From Sclerodactyla briareus (taxonomy: Eukaryota > Echinodermata > Holothuroidea > Dendrochirotida > Sclerodactylidae): DNA of 64,000 nucleotides. The stretch is taken from assembly GCA_026419785.1 (NCBI GenBank), contig JAODTK010005621.1, positions 62,001 through 126,000 on the forward strand. The letters run 5' to 3'. Shown here one piece after another: positions 22,393 to 33,181 of this stretch; the first letter of the stretch is position 1, and each line of letters begins with the position of its first letter. Under the pieces are notes generated by a model. That model made no database searches. It was not told the origin of the DNA and was given only the letters and a program-made list of their open reading frames with translations. The position numbers and the translations under genes were made by a program.

Positions 22393-22701
22393 GCCCCAGA
22401 GCTGCCCCTGGACAAGGAGGACAACACGTGGCGTCAGCGCCGGCAGGAGCAGTCCAGCGACATGGCGGGGAGGCGATCGAGCGTGCCGCAGAAGGCGTGC
22501 GGATTGAGGAGCTTCGTGCGGAGGAGGAACGTCGGAGGGGGGCAAGCAACCTCCTGATCAACTGGATCATAAAACGACAAACAAGGGGGAGATGGAAGGT
22601 CCCTCCAGGAATGAGGATGACTCTGCCGAGATGCCGCCACCGTCGCAGCCCCCCGCCAGAGAGTGGGAGGAAGAGGACAGGGCAGAAAGACCGCCATCTA
22701 G
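22393..22701 (+). CDS. PRRC2: PRRC2 exon: WRQRR coiled-coil block
   Basis: Acceptor CTCCCCTGAAG ends at 22392; donor GTAGGT at 22702. It reads APELPLDKEDNTWRQRRQEQ then SSDMA. In the next frame come AIERA and RIEELRAEEERRRG, and in a third frame DQLDHKTTNKGEMEGPSR and REWEEEDRAERPPSR. PRRC2A/C have EDE(I/A)W(K/R)QRR..SEIS.AVERARRRREEEERRM...EKLKRLDEK at this point: Trp-Arg-Gln-Arg-Arg, the charged coiled coil and the LD.K motif are all present. At least two indels are needed. The exon exits in phase 2 (AG|). Confidence 0.88.
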
Positions 22702-24429
22702 GTAGGTACTTGGATATAGCTAGAGTATAGTCGTTTGCTGGTTGGTGGGGAAAAGCATAGCAGAAAGTACGGGGGAGAGGAAGGTGGGGGGGATGGAGAT
22801 TGATGGCACAACTTCATTCCACTGATGTCAGTCATGCAAATACTGAACCTAGACATGACAAAGATGTTACCTACAGCCCTCCTCGTTATGTTTCCGCTCG
22901 AGATGATCCATTTTCAGCTCACAATGGAGAAATGACAAAAATTCGTGGCTGGGCTTCGATCCTCGATCTTGTCATCCCAAACTTGGGAGCCTCTGTTAGT
23001 GGGGAACGGAATAGGTCTATTGACCTGGTGACAGAACTGGGGTATAGTGAAACAGATCTGAGTGTCCTCAGAAAATTGGGACTGGATGACATATTTGTAG
23101 CTTAAAAACGCCCAAGGTGCACCAGACACTAGCCTTCCTCGTTTCCTTCCAAAAATTATTTTGTGTCAAAAGTCGAAAAAATGCAACAAGAGGTATGACC
23201 ATTAATGCAAATTGGGTAGTATCGTGCATTTCAATCCTGTATTCCATTGCTGTGCGTCAGAAGTGTATGCATTTTCTGCAATGCTCTCGTGTTGTTTTTG
23301 CATGGTCGACAGGGCTCTGACGACTATGACATGCAAGAGAATGGTATAGTGGTATCAGTGACGCTGTCCCTTGAACATTACGCGTTTTCGTATTTCCAGC
23401 ATTCCCCTAGACGTTTCCTTTAGTTTGGCTGTACTTGGAGTTGCGATGGCCTAGGTCGTACCTTCGTGGATCCCTGTAACTGCAGTGGAACTTTCTGGCC
23501 TACTTGTGAATTTGTTATGTGGATATTTGCTATAGTCTTGGTAAGTCAGCTGTGAGCAGCTTATCAATTGAACTTCTGCTTCCTCCTGTCACAGCACTCT
23601 TTTCGCCTTTAGGTAGTGGACACAAATTTGCAGTCCCATTAGCGAGGTTGGGAATGCTTACACTCCTGCCTTGTATCATCCGAAGCATACTTGATGAGCG
23701 GAGCGAGCTTTGTGTCACATCCACAATCAATGTTTCCATATTTTCAGGTTGGTTTGTTGCAAAGATTTACAGCAGGGAAGGAATATTGAGGTTTATTTCT
23801 TGGGGCTGAGCTGTTATACATCAGCAATGGTGACAACCTGCCACCACAATAGCTGATGGCACTACCAACTAAATAGTTCAACACAAAATGGCAGTCCCAG
23901 GGCAAGGTTGCATTGGTTACACCCCTGCCTTGATATCATCTGAGCATCGGTAGAGAAGAGAAGGCGAGCTATCATGTCGCATCCACATCAATACTGCTAG
24001 TGTTACTCCATGGGCCTAACTTTGGCGTTCCTCAACCCGTATAATTCAAATCAAATCAAATTGCGAGTAGAACACAGCAGAGTGGGCCTTTTTTCAAGTG
24101 ATATCGAAAATTGAAAGGGCGCTGTACCCATCTTGTGCCTACACGGGATGCGTAGGGAGTATTTACCCTAGACAATTGGAATAGAACAATTGATTGGAGG
24201 GACTTCCCTTGTATGCGGTAGCTATGTAAGAAGTGATGATTTAGTGCACTGTTGCCTTCTAGACGTAGCTTGAGCAGCGTGGTGAGATGGAAAACAGCTG
24301 ATCTTGTCAAAAGGCACTCACATTTCCCCTGCAGGCCTTGCCCCTTCACCTTATGTAATATGCTGACTATGGTATAAGCAGTCATTATCTGCTTAAAGAA
24401 AACATTGTGTATTATCATTAACCTCTCAG
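22702..24429. other. Intron with duplicated segment and repeat end
   Basis: 1.7-kb intron. Holds a 101-codon unrecognised ORF (22800-23105), a ~115-bp direct duplication (about 23615-23735 and 23885-24000, both with 'gcagtccca..', 'ctcctgccttg(t)atcatc' and 'cacatccaca(t)caat') and, between them, the fourth TGACAACCTGCCACCA copy (23830-23861). No conserved PRRC2 block was found in it. Confidence 0.6.
23615..24000 (+). repeat. ~115-bp direct duplication around repeat end (copy 4)
   Basis: Two similar arms (about 23615-23735 and 23885-24000) flank the sequence 'ggtgacaacctgccaccacaatagctgatggcac' at ~23829-23861. The arms diverge by substitutions and indels. The arrangement suggests the repeat-end motif is internal to a larger tandemly arranged element. 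Confidence 0.5.
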
Positions 24430-24602
24430 GGAGGACTGACGCGTGCGTGAGCGTACGAGAGTGGCAAGCAGTGACGGCTCCAGGAAGGGAGAGGGGGAGG
24501 AGAGGCGGGCAGGGGGGAACCCTTGGGGTAGGCAGAACAGCCGAAACCTCCCCCCAGATTTTGAAACAACAGGAGCAGGCCAGGAACAGCATATCCAACT
24601 CA
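24430..24602 (+). CDS. PRRC2: PRRC2 exon: NLPP..F.KQQEQ block
   Basis: Acceptor TTAACCTCTCAG ends at 24429; donor GTATAG at 24603. In the frame expected from the previous exon it is Arg/Glu/Gly-rich (RKGEGEERRAGGN) and ends WGRQNSRNLPPDFE. One base later QILKQQEQARNSISNS is in another frame. Together they correspond to the highly conserved PRRC2 motif QKSLPPRFQRQQ(Q)EQ. An in-frame TGA near the exon start and this shift need about two indels. The intron following it begins directly with a minisatellite. Confidence 0.8.
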
Positions 24603-25790
24603 GGTATAGAGGGGCACTCTGATGTTCAGGAGGGGTATGGAGGGCAGGCATTCTGATGTAGTGGGGGAAGAGGTATTTGAGGCATTCAGATATTGTGGGG
24701 AGGTTGAGGGGCATTCTGATGTAGTGGGGGAAGATGTATGTGAGGCATTCAGATATCGTGGGGAGGTTTGGGGGGCATTCTGATGTAGTGGGGGAAGAGG
24801 TATGTGAGGCATTCAGATATTGTGGGGAGGTTGAGGGGCATTCTGATGTAGTGGGGGAAGAGGTATGTGAGGCATTCAGATATTGTGGGTAGGTTTGAGG
24901 GGCATTCTGATGTAGTGGGGGAAGAGGTATGTGAGGCATTCAGAAATTGTGGGGAGGTTGAGGGGCATTCTGATGTAGTGGGGGAAGAGGTATGTGAGGC
25001 ATTCAGATATTGTGGGGAGGTTTGAGGGGCATAATGATATTATAGGGAGGAGGTATGAGGGGCATTCCGATATTGTGGGGATGAGTTATGAGGTGCATTC
25101 CGATGTTTTGGGGAGGTGGTTATGAGAGGCATTCAGATATTGTGGGGAGGTTTGAGGGGCATTCTGATGTAGTGGGGGAAGAGGTATGTGAGGCATTCAG
25201 ATATTGTGGGGATGAGTTATGAGGTGCATTCAGATATTGTGGGGATGAGTTATGAGGTGCATTCAGATATTGTGGGGATGAGTTATGAGGTGCATTCAGA
25301 TATTGTGGGGATGAGTTATGAGGTGCATTCCGATGTTTTGGGGAGGTGGTTGGTAGATGGTATGAGAGGCATTCAGATATTGTGGGGATGAGTTATGAGG
25401 TGCATTCCGATGTTGTGGGGAGGTGGTTATGAGAGGCATTCAGATATTGTGGGGAGGTTTGAGGGGCATTCTGATGTAGTGGGGGAAGAGGTATGTGAGG
25501 CATTCAGATATTGTGGGGAGGAGGTATGAGGGGCATTCCGATATTGTGGGGATGAGGTATGAGAGGCATTCTGATATTGTGGGGATGAGTTATGAGGTGC
25601 ATTCAGATATTGTGGGGAGGTTTGAGGGGCATTCTGATGTAGTGGGGGAAGAGGTATGTGAGGCATTCAGATATTGTGGGGAGGTTTGAGGGGCATTCTG
25701 ATGTAGTGGGGGAAGAGGTATGTGAGGCATTCAGATATTGTGGGGAGGTTTGAGGGGCATTCTGATGTTATTAGGGGGAAAAAAAAAAGG
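24603..25790 (+). repeat. Minisatellite (~64-bp two-part unit) starting at a 5' splice site
   Basis: About 1.19 kb of head-to-tail repeats made of two related ~28-36-bp halves, one centred on 'gcattctgatgtagtggggg' and one on 'gcattcagatattgtgggg'. They mostly alternate to give a ~64-bp higher-order unit. A sub-block at ~25195-25330 repeats a ~31-33-bp 'gcattcagatattgtggggatgagttatgaggt' variant four times. The array begins at the donor of the preceding exon. Eight units contain GAAGAGGTATGT, a donor-like word. Long ORFs on both strands across it follow from the repeat length and are not genes. Confidence 0.93.
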
Positions 25791-26131
25791 AAATAATGGC
25801 AATCTGATGTTGTGTGGTCAGACACCTGTGATTATGGCATCCGTGAGCGGGGGAAAGGAAAGAAAAAAAAAAGGGTAGGATTGATGGGCATTCTAATGTT
25901 GGCAGGGCATAATGGATGTCATAAGGGGAAGAGTATGAGGCAAATGCCATCTCTTCTAAATGAATAGCATCTTGACAACAACCAATGCTGAGGCACAATG
26001 ATCATAAAATGGACAGTATAGTATACTTTTATCACTTGACTTTGCAAAGTGGCGAATACTGACATATACAGTGAGAGGGGCAGGATCAGGCGGTTATCTA
26101 TTCATTTTATCCACAACCTCCTCTCTTGTAG

Positions 26132-26253
26132 GAATCGTGAAGAACAGCTTTTCAGTCTCAGCCAATCGGCCTTCGAGCGTGAGAGGCCACCGAGATCGTC
26201 TTCTGCAGGGATAGTGGTCGGAGTTTTATGCCCCTCCTGGCCAGCCCACGGCC
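26132..26253 (+). CDS. PRRC2: PRRC2 exon: RLLQG..EFY.PPG block
   Basis: Acceptor CTCCTCTCTTGTAG ends at 26131. In one frame, entering in phase 2, it reads NREEQLFSLSQSAFERER. In another frame the end reads RDRLLQG, a stop, then WSEFYAPPGQPTA. PRRC2A has [22 protein letters not shown] and PRRC2C a related DPRMMSGRP segment following the SLPPRF block, so the second half is well supported, with an indel at ~26215. The likely donor is GTTAAG at 26254 (weak; T at +3), exiting in phase 0, which suits the next exon at 26996. Confidence 0.68.
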
Positions 26254-26995
26254 GTTAAGTCCATCTCCTTGCTCCAGCCTGAATAACATATTCTCAAGTT
26301 ATTCACTGTCTGTAGCTCACATGTAATTGATTTGTGTTCCTGAGTTGTTTGTATATACTGAAGTAATTTCAGTTTTTGCACTCACTTGTTTTTGGTTACC
26401 TAGCAACCATGAGTTCACAACTTAAAGCTGTGTGCCTTGGGAAGATGGGTAAAATGACATTGATTCTTGTCACTATTTTTGTTTTCTGACAATGGAATGA
26501 TGGAACTGATTCCTCAGGCGATGATCAAGTTTCATGAATCGGATTGTGGGGTTTCCCATGATGAGTACGTGATTACTGTTTTAAGGTCAGGAAAAAGGGC
26601 ATCTGAGGTCCAGAGAGTTCAAATTGTGAAAATTTTCTACGATGAGCTGTAACGGTGTGAATTAGTGGTCATTTTTGTAGAAAACGGTCTAGGTTGTGAA
26701 ATCCTATACTTGGGCCTATTGTTTTGGAGTCGGGTCATCAGAGGCCAGAGCCTGACAACCTGTTGAACACGGAGTGAGTCAGAAGCTGGTCCCGAGAAGT
26801 TGGAATTTTGTTGACAGCTTTCTTATGAGAAATACATTTATCACTAACTGGATTCTAAATGATGCTGTGATGTTGATTTGATAGGAAGAGTGACAAGGAA
26901 TGAAGAATGACACTGGAAATATCTGGAAGTTCATGGATACATAAGAGCTGAGTTAGGATTTGTTATTTTACAGCTATTCCATTTGTTCTTCCCAG
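26254..26995. other. Intron with interspersed repeat
   Basis: The segment ~26490-26640 ('cccatgatgagtacgtgattactgttttaaggtcagg') matches phrases at ~55690-55790 and ~60275-60335 ('cataacgagtacatgatcgctatgattttgcggtcagg'), another dispersed non-coding family. Nothing coding is seen. Confidence 0.6.
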
Positions 26996-29614
26996 GAGTA
27001 TCATCAGAAAAAGAGGCAGTTCAGAGGCAAGCTCCGATGGGCAGGAGGTCCACGTAGGACCTCGGAGAACGACAGTCAGCACTCTGGGGGATCATCCCGA
27101 GAGATGTCAAGGTCCAACTCCCGAGACGACTCCCAGCGAACAAAGGGTAGGGAGGCCCGGGAGAACCCCCTGCGGATCCATATGCCCCTGTCGAGAGGCA
27201 AGAGGCCGGTCCAAGGTGACGAGAAGTCTCCCAAAAGAACAGCGAGAGGGGCGTGGAGCAGACGTGCAGCAGAGAGCCGGGGAACCTGATAAAACACCCA
27301 GGTCCACCCGGTCCACATAGACAACAGACATGGGAAGGGAGCAGTAATCCCAAGAATGGCCCAACCATCACCTCCACCGCCTCCTGCTCAAGAACCTGCT
27401 GAATCCATGGCAGCAGGAACCAGAGAGAAGCTGAGGGAAGAGCAAACAACGAGTAGACCGACGGAGGATGATAAACCCGCTACCGCCAGAGAGGGAAAGG
27501 CTGCCGCAGAGGACCCCAAGAGGCAGAGAGAGACACGGCAGCAGAGAGAAACAAACATGCAGGAAGACAGACGGAGAGAAGCAGAGGGAGAGACAGCAGG
27601 CGGAAGAAAGCCGACCGCGGGCAGCGAAAAGAAAGGCGGCAGGCAGCAGAAGAAAAAATCAAAGGCAATGACGAAGGAGGCTGAGACGGCCACCAGCCAC
27701 TGTTGTGAAAACAGTCAGACCACCGGAAAGGAATAAGAGGAAGGTGTCGGAGATGGAACCGTTTAAAGCAGATCAGAGACATCTCGAGAGCAAGAGTCCT
27801 CACCTGGAGGCCAGCAGGCCAGAGTCACTCAAGGGAAGAGCACGGCAAGAACGCAGAGTAGACCACCTGTCTCGCCATGGAAAGATACCTGATCAGCCAG
27901 CACCAGAAGGAAGACACACACGAACCGGGTAAGGTTAAAGCAAGGAGGGAGGAGGAGGATGATACAGGGGCAGGCTCTAAAAGGCTCCCACCGACTGGTC
28001 ACAAGAAGGAGGAGCCTGCCACTGATGGGGGGGAAATAACTAGACTGAGGAGACCCCCAAGGCAGCATCGGAAGCCGGAAGTGAAGTCTCGGAAGGCCGG
28101 TGCCCAGGAAAGCTCCAGAGCGTATCGGGTTTCAGCCGGGTGCCTCAGGAACCTATCCAGGAGAGGGGGTGGGTAGGCCAAAGAGTGGAGGACGACGGGT
28201 TACGTACCAGGAGGGAGAGCAGTAACGGAGAAAGGTGGCGCGGTGGAGGGTGGGGGGGGGGTGGGGTGACAGTCGCAGGGGACGCATGACCTCAGTCACG
28301 TGGGAGATATGAGCCCTACAGGAAGGACCGTGGCGGGCGATTCAGCACCGGGGGCTCCACGGCCAGTGCGGGGAACGTCAAGGGGTCATCGATTGAGGAG
28401 AGGGGGTGGTATTTATGAGGCCAGTGCAGGGGATCCCGGTCCTCAGGCAGCCAGTGCTTGCCAGCAACAGAGGCATGGTCTTTGAGCCAAGAAGGAATCG
28501 ACTGGGGGGGATGAAACCTTTTTTTTTTTTTTTTTTTCGTCTGACGAGGACTCTGGAAAAGCAGGAGATGCCCAACAGAGAGGACTGCAGCAGAACGGGC
28601 ATGCAATTGAGGCAAAGGAAATATGGAGGGTGTAAATACTGAGGCTGCTGTGGATTCTCGTCATCTGACACAAAGCGACCTCCAGAGGAGAGAGAGGCCA
28701 AGCAAGACAGGGTGATAGTAGGCTGAGAGATGGCCGCGATAGAAGGGAAAAGTAGGGAGAGAAGAGGTGGCAGTAGACGGTCGGAGCAAAGAGGCCCAGC
28801 AAAAAAAGATGGTAGGCTCGAGGGGGGTAGAAGTACCGATGGAAGCAGAAGATACCGGGACCAGGGCGGAAGAATGACAAGGAGATGCGGCAGCAGGGAG
28901 AGCTTCTAGGCGGAGGGAGAGGTTGTTCGTCGGTTCGGGGAAGGGGCAGAGGGTTCACGGTCGGGGGGCGGGGATCGCGTAGCAGTGGCGGGTCCCGTGA
29001 GGACGAGAGGTCCAGGCAGGCTGAGGCTCCACTACGGCCACTGTCTGGAAAACAACAGGCGAAGCAGAAGAGAGCCTTAGAGAGCAACAACATTGACGAG
29101 GGCGGCAAACGAAAAGTACAGAGACCAAAGACAAGACAGATCTATTCCCGGAAAACCCCCACAAAGCGAGCGGTACCTGATGAACAGGGGTTTTTGGTGT
29201 TAATAGGAGAGGAGGGTCAAGAGTGAGCAACTCACGTCCCCCACTCGGGGGGAAAACGCCAAGACCGGAGAAACCACCACGATTCCAGAAGGTCAATGGG
29301 AGAGGGCGAGGACGGGGGTACTAGGTTTGGTGAAGGAGGCCTTCCGAGCCGAGTTGGTAGGGGGCCGAGTCCGGGCAGAGAGGCGTCATTGGGGGGAGCT
29401 TGAGTAGTGATGAGATGGGTACCCACAGCCGGGACCGCACACCCCTAGTGATGAGCAGGGCAGCTCTGACACAACAACGAAGAGTGGGAGACCGCCTCGG
29501 AAAGCAGGACTTCACCGACAGGGGCGGTGGAGACGATATGAAGGCGGGGGAGGAACAGAAAGAGGAAGGACGGACGGACAGACACGAACAATGGCAATGG
29601 TCCCAAGGCAACAG
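26996..29614 (+). CDS. PRRC2: PRRC2 large central exon: Arg/Glu/Ser-rich with RGG and EKPPRF
   Basis: Acceptor TTGTTCTTCCCAG ends at 26995; the 3' border is probably GTTAAG at 29615. The exon is coding-like over ~2.6 kb, but its frame changes many times: EYHQKKRQFRGKLRWAGG (26996-); REKLREEQTTSRPTEDD and a Lys/Arg/Glu/Gln-rich stretch (27356-27736); KVKARREEEDDTGAGSKR (27877-28176); a Gly/Arg run and YEPYRKDRGGRFSTGG (~28220-28380); SDEDSGKAGDAQQRG (28540-); VRGRGRGFTVGGRGSRSSGG (28940-); RPEKPPRFQKVNGRGRGRGY (29262-29321); and W.ELESSDE (~29390-29420). Human PRRC2 proteins have, in the same order, an acidic-basic Lys/Glu region, RGRGRGEY..RGRG..GGRGRG, SYREFRGDDGRGG, QQDKPPRFRRL and EEWETASESSDF. 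The RGG/RG region is the likely RNA-binding segment. A 19-T run at 28519-28537 interrupts it. Confidence 0.85.
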
Positions 29615-31027
29615 GTTAAGCGATTGTTGGAAGAAATAGGAGGAAACCGAAGTCAACGATTGTCTAGTGTGATAAGTTAGTATTTGTAGAAAAAAATAAC
29701 AGCAAACAAGATGGATGGTGGTACTGAATGAGAGCCACCATGTTCCTACTTGAAGTAATAGTTCAACATGGTTTTGATTTTTCACAACAGTGAGGGACAT
29801 GCAGAGGGTGGAACCAAAAAAAGGTCATCTGGAGATTGCTTGGGTTGTGGCAATTTCGTGAAGACTAAAATACAAAAGTTCCAGATTTCAGCTCAACACT
29901 TACCTGTAGTTTGGTGGATGTTATCATCTGCATGCTCCTCCATTTGTCTGTTTGCCTTGAGAGCCAAGCACACATACAGACGAAAACGTGTGATGAAAAC
30001 GTTAAAAACTATGAAACTGTTTGCATTTGGGGGGTGTTGGAACAAGAACAGAACAATGGCGGTTTTGCCAAAATTGACCTGCTGGTGCATTGATGTTTTG
30101 TGCTTACAAACTAAGCCATGAGGTCTCCAAGGCGCGTTTAGCTTTAGCAATACATGACATAAACTGGTTGGGGCCAGTGGAACCAGTTCAGGGTACCGAA
30201 GCAGCAATGCAGCATTTGCAGGCTGCTCAATTTGATATGTGTGTTCCCCAAAATGTGTAAATGCTCCCCTGGATGGTCAGCGAAGTCAAAAGTCGGCAAG
30301 CCTTGTGAACCACAAGGTAAGCCAGAACCTTTGGTCCACAGGCTGAACGTCAGTACAGGGTCCTTTAATGAGTTTGCACATATCATCTTGTTGTCAGGTT
30401 CGAGGTAATCTGAAATCCTGGTAAAACAAAATCCACAATGGATGGGTTGGGTCTGCTGGAAAATTGTGCGTAGCTCTACAGGAGTACAGGAACCATACGG
30501 TTCGTTTTGTTGGTAGAGATCGGCCCCCATCAGTTGGGGAGAAAATGGGAGAAAAGGGGAATAGTTGGCATCTCAGTGTTTGTAAACATGATAGTTGATC
30601 AGGTGATGTTCACACATGATCGTGCACAGGGAAACCCCATAATTAGGGTGAAGTCATTTCGGGTCTCCAAAGGTCAGTCTGAAGTCGTTGTGTACACCAA
30701 CTACAAAATTATGGGATGATTGGATTTAATTGGTGATTCTTATGGGGATTACAGGAAACCCGTTGTTTTAAGAGAATCTGTGTCAGTTTTAGAGAAAATT
30801 GGAAATTTGTGAGAATGTTTGTCTGATGGGATTAACAAATTCGGTGTGTAGCTCCTTATGGGAGTGCAGACGAAAAATGTTTGTTTCTTGATAGAGATCT
30901 GTGTCAGTTTTTAAGTACAAAAAAATTGGAATCGTGAAAATTGAGTGTGACTTGTGACCGGTAGATACAGATAAGTTTGCACCTGGAGGGGTATTGATTT
31001 AAATCTTACTGCACCCCTCCCCCGTAG
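29615..31027. other. Intron, no recognised features
   Basis: 1.4 kb. AT-rich, with a fragment of the 'pause-and-AGGTCA' repeat style at ~30590-30720 ('ggtctccaaaggtcagtctgaagtc'). A 128-codon minus-strand ORF (30144-30530) has no family resemblance. No conserved PRRC2 block is seen. Confidence 0.55.
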
Positions 31028-31213
31028 GTCCTCGAGCTCCCTGAGAGTGACCGAAAGTCGAGACAGGGACCGTCAAAGAGCGGCCAGGCAGGCACGCTGG
31101 CCGGGCAGCCAACGATGACAGGCGGTCTGGCAAGTCTCGGAACGACGGCAAGGGGAAGACGGGCTGCAGAGTATCCGATGGACCAGTACAAGCGACCCAC
31201 CCTGGCTAAGGCA
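31028..31213 (+). CDS. PRRC2: PRRC2 exon: DDRRSGKSRND basic block
   Basis: Acceptor CACCCCTCCCCCGTAG ends at 31027; donor GTGAGT at 31214. The first part reads SSSSLRVTESRDRDRQRAA and, after a one-base shift, RAANDDRRSGKSRNDGKGKT. Human PRRC2C has SSQRPVDRQNRRGNNG...NERRSGPPSKSGKRG at this position. Both halves are rich in Arg, Ser and Lys as expected. At least one indel is required. Confidence 0.75.
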
Positions 31214-32634
31214 GTGAGTACATCAAGAGCTTCATTATGTACTCACACGTAGATGTTTGGTCCGTCGCCTCTAGCTGGGGCAGTCACAGGAAATCCTGAA
31301 AGATGCAAAAATTTGGAAAAGTTAAAATTTGCTAAATTCATCAGGAAAAGTATGTTTTAAGTTGATCCTCAAAGGTGACACTCTCAATTTTACTCTCAAT
31401 AGGAATTATGATTACCTGCAATATCGAATGTAATATTCTTCACCCATCAGATTGGTGTTTATGGTGGAACTAAGGTCTTTGATCATGGGGATGTATGAAT
31501 GGGAGCAATATGACAATCGATTATCGGAAACCACAGTTGGCAAACTATGGGACCCCACCCTTTTGAGGATCAAAAAATATTGAAGGCTCACAAGGGATAC
31601 ATTTAAAATAAATTTCTATGGAAAAATTGAGCATCGGAAAGTGAGTGATTCGTAAAACCACAGGCCCAGTGATTTCCTTATGCGCACGCCCCACTGACAG
31701 AAGAGGCAAAGGTACAAGGCTGAACTCTGTACATTTCAAGAAACAAGAAGCAGCCAGAATGAATTCACAAAACATGCTGGATTGAGCTGTCAAAGAAGGG
31801 CAACCCAATGGAAAGACTGGGAAAGAGCAATGGGTGTCACTCCATCTTTAGCATAATATATACATAGGTGTTATTCATCAAACGGTTTTCAGTATGTGAT
31901 CAGCGTGTTAAACATGCCCCAAAACAATCACAATCATGTGTTGGTGCATGCTCCAATATGGACACCCCAAATATGCACCACCCAGCCAGGACCAGCATCT
32001 GGCTGAAAAGCTTCCAAGAGCCTTTACTAAAGCTGCCACACTGTGAGCTCAAAGGCACAATCTCATCGATCACTGCCCGCCAGCCACGCACGCAATCAAC
32101 CGAAGCTTGGACGAGCGGTGACGTATTGTTTTGGGACACCCACTGGAGAAACACCGAAGAAAGCCACACAGAGATATGTTTCATTTCAAAGGTGTGTGTG
32201 CACTCCTTCCAAGAGCTACTGGAAAAGAGTTAGTACACTCAAAGCACGACCTTATTGCTTCAGTCGCCCAACTTTCAATGAAATTAATTACCTTCACAAA
32301 ACTATGTTGGCCTTGCGACTCCGTAAAAATGTTTGAACTTTTCAAAACCTCGCATCGAATATCGCAAAAGCTTTGCGGGGTCGGCAGCTCGGCATCATTA
32401 ATCATCCTTGCGGTCATCACCTCACACCTGGCGGTCCACCAGAGACTGTTGCATGACCGTAAGCTTCGCAACCCTTACGGAGAACAAATTCCGTACAGTG
32501 TTGAGCAGGCTTAAGTCAGGGCCAGAGATAGAAGCTCCCATATTACAAACTTGTTGAAACCATCTATGTATTTCATTTTGCAAACGTCCTTTCTCCCCTC
32601 TCCGTATGCTCTGAACAGACCCTCACACTCTCAG
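31214..32634. other. Intron with unrecognised ORFs
   Basis: 1.4 kb between two basic exons. Overlapping plus-strand ORFs at 31868-32233 and 32131-32514 have fairly even composition, but I recognise no family and see no splice sites that would include them. No repeat of the other families is seen. The pyrimidine-rich tract before the next exon is at ~32586-32602. Confidence 0.45.
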
Positions 32635-32764
32635 AAGAAGCCTATGGCGGGTGCCCACGGCAAGCCAACCCAATCAGCCAGTTACGACTCAGGGAGAAGG
32701 CCAAAAAGCTGAACAAGAGAGTAAGAATGAGTTCAGGAGAACTATGACCTCAATAACATTGCAA
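32635..32764 (+). CDS. PRRC2: PRRC2 exon: DLNNIA| block
   Basis: Acceptor CACACTCTCAG ends at 32634 (alternative CAG at 32618). It reads KKPMAGAHGKPTQSASYDSG then, in shifted frames, KKLNK and ENYDLNNIA. Human PRRC2C has KKPKEKVDALSQFDLNNYASVVIIDDHPEV. The exon is taken to end after GCA A, with donor GTGAAG at 32765, because this leaves phase 1 and joins A to GT at 39972, giving DLNNIA-S-VVMVDNRP, an exact fit. A better-looking donor GTAAGC nine bases on would break this match. Two indels are needed within the exon. Confidence 0.85.
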
Positions 32765-33181
32765 GTGAAGTAAGCCCAGGAGATGGCAAGGAAAAATCCA
32801 TGGAGACGGACTGGCAGAAAATTACGCCATTTTGTAGCTGAGTAGTGCTTTCACCGATAGTCCCTTCGGTGTTCCCCTTCAAGAAAGTTCTGAAAATTAT
32901 TGTCATATTGGGGGACGTTGCTTACTGCCCCAAAAGGCGTGGAACTGCTGTCCTGCAATTCTTTGATGGGTCTGCAGACAAACATTTTTGCTTTGCAACC
33001 CACTGCACCACCCCTGGTTGGTGCTCCGCTTAATCGAAACATCGTAGTTGACCACTTCACGAGCCTAGTTGAAGGTCGATACTAGCTAGCTACTTGTGAT
33101 AAGCTTGTTAAATGCTTCATTAGGTAATGCATTCCAGAGAATCAATTTCTCAGTATTTCTCAGTGTTCTTTCCATTTTATT

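Noticed and set aside
24056-24598. 180-codon minus-strand ORF
   Set aside because: Overlaps the PRRC2 exon at 24430-24602 in antisense and has no recognisable features elsewhere.
24418-25666. Long ORFs on both strands with repeats such as HSDIVGMSYEV and TSECP
   Set aside because: They arise from the minisatellite, whose unit lacks stops in some frames; the array is intronic and has no gene-like ends.
24603-25790. CRISPR-like array
   Set aside because: The units are contiguous and all mutually similar with no unique spacers; the genome is eukaryotic and the array intronic.
28443-29108. 221-codon minus-strand ORF
   Set aside because: Antisense shadow of the Arg/Gly-rich PRRC2 exon; the sense strand carries family motifs.
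32768-32780. GTAAGC at 32774 as the donor of the DLNNIA exon
   Set aside because: Although closer to consensus, it breaks the family match that the GTGAAG at 32765 gives with the next exon.
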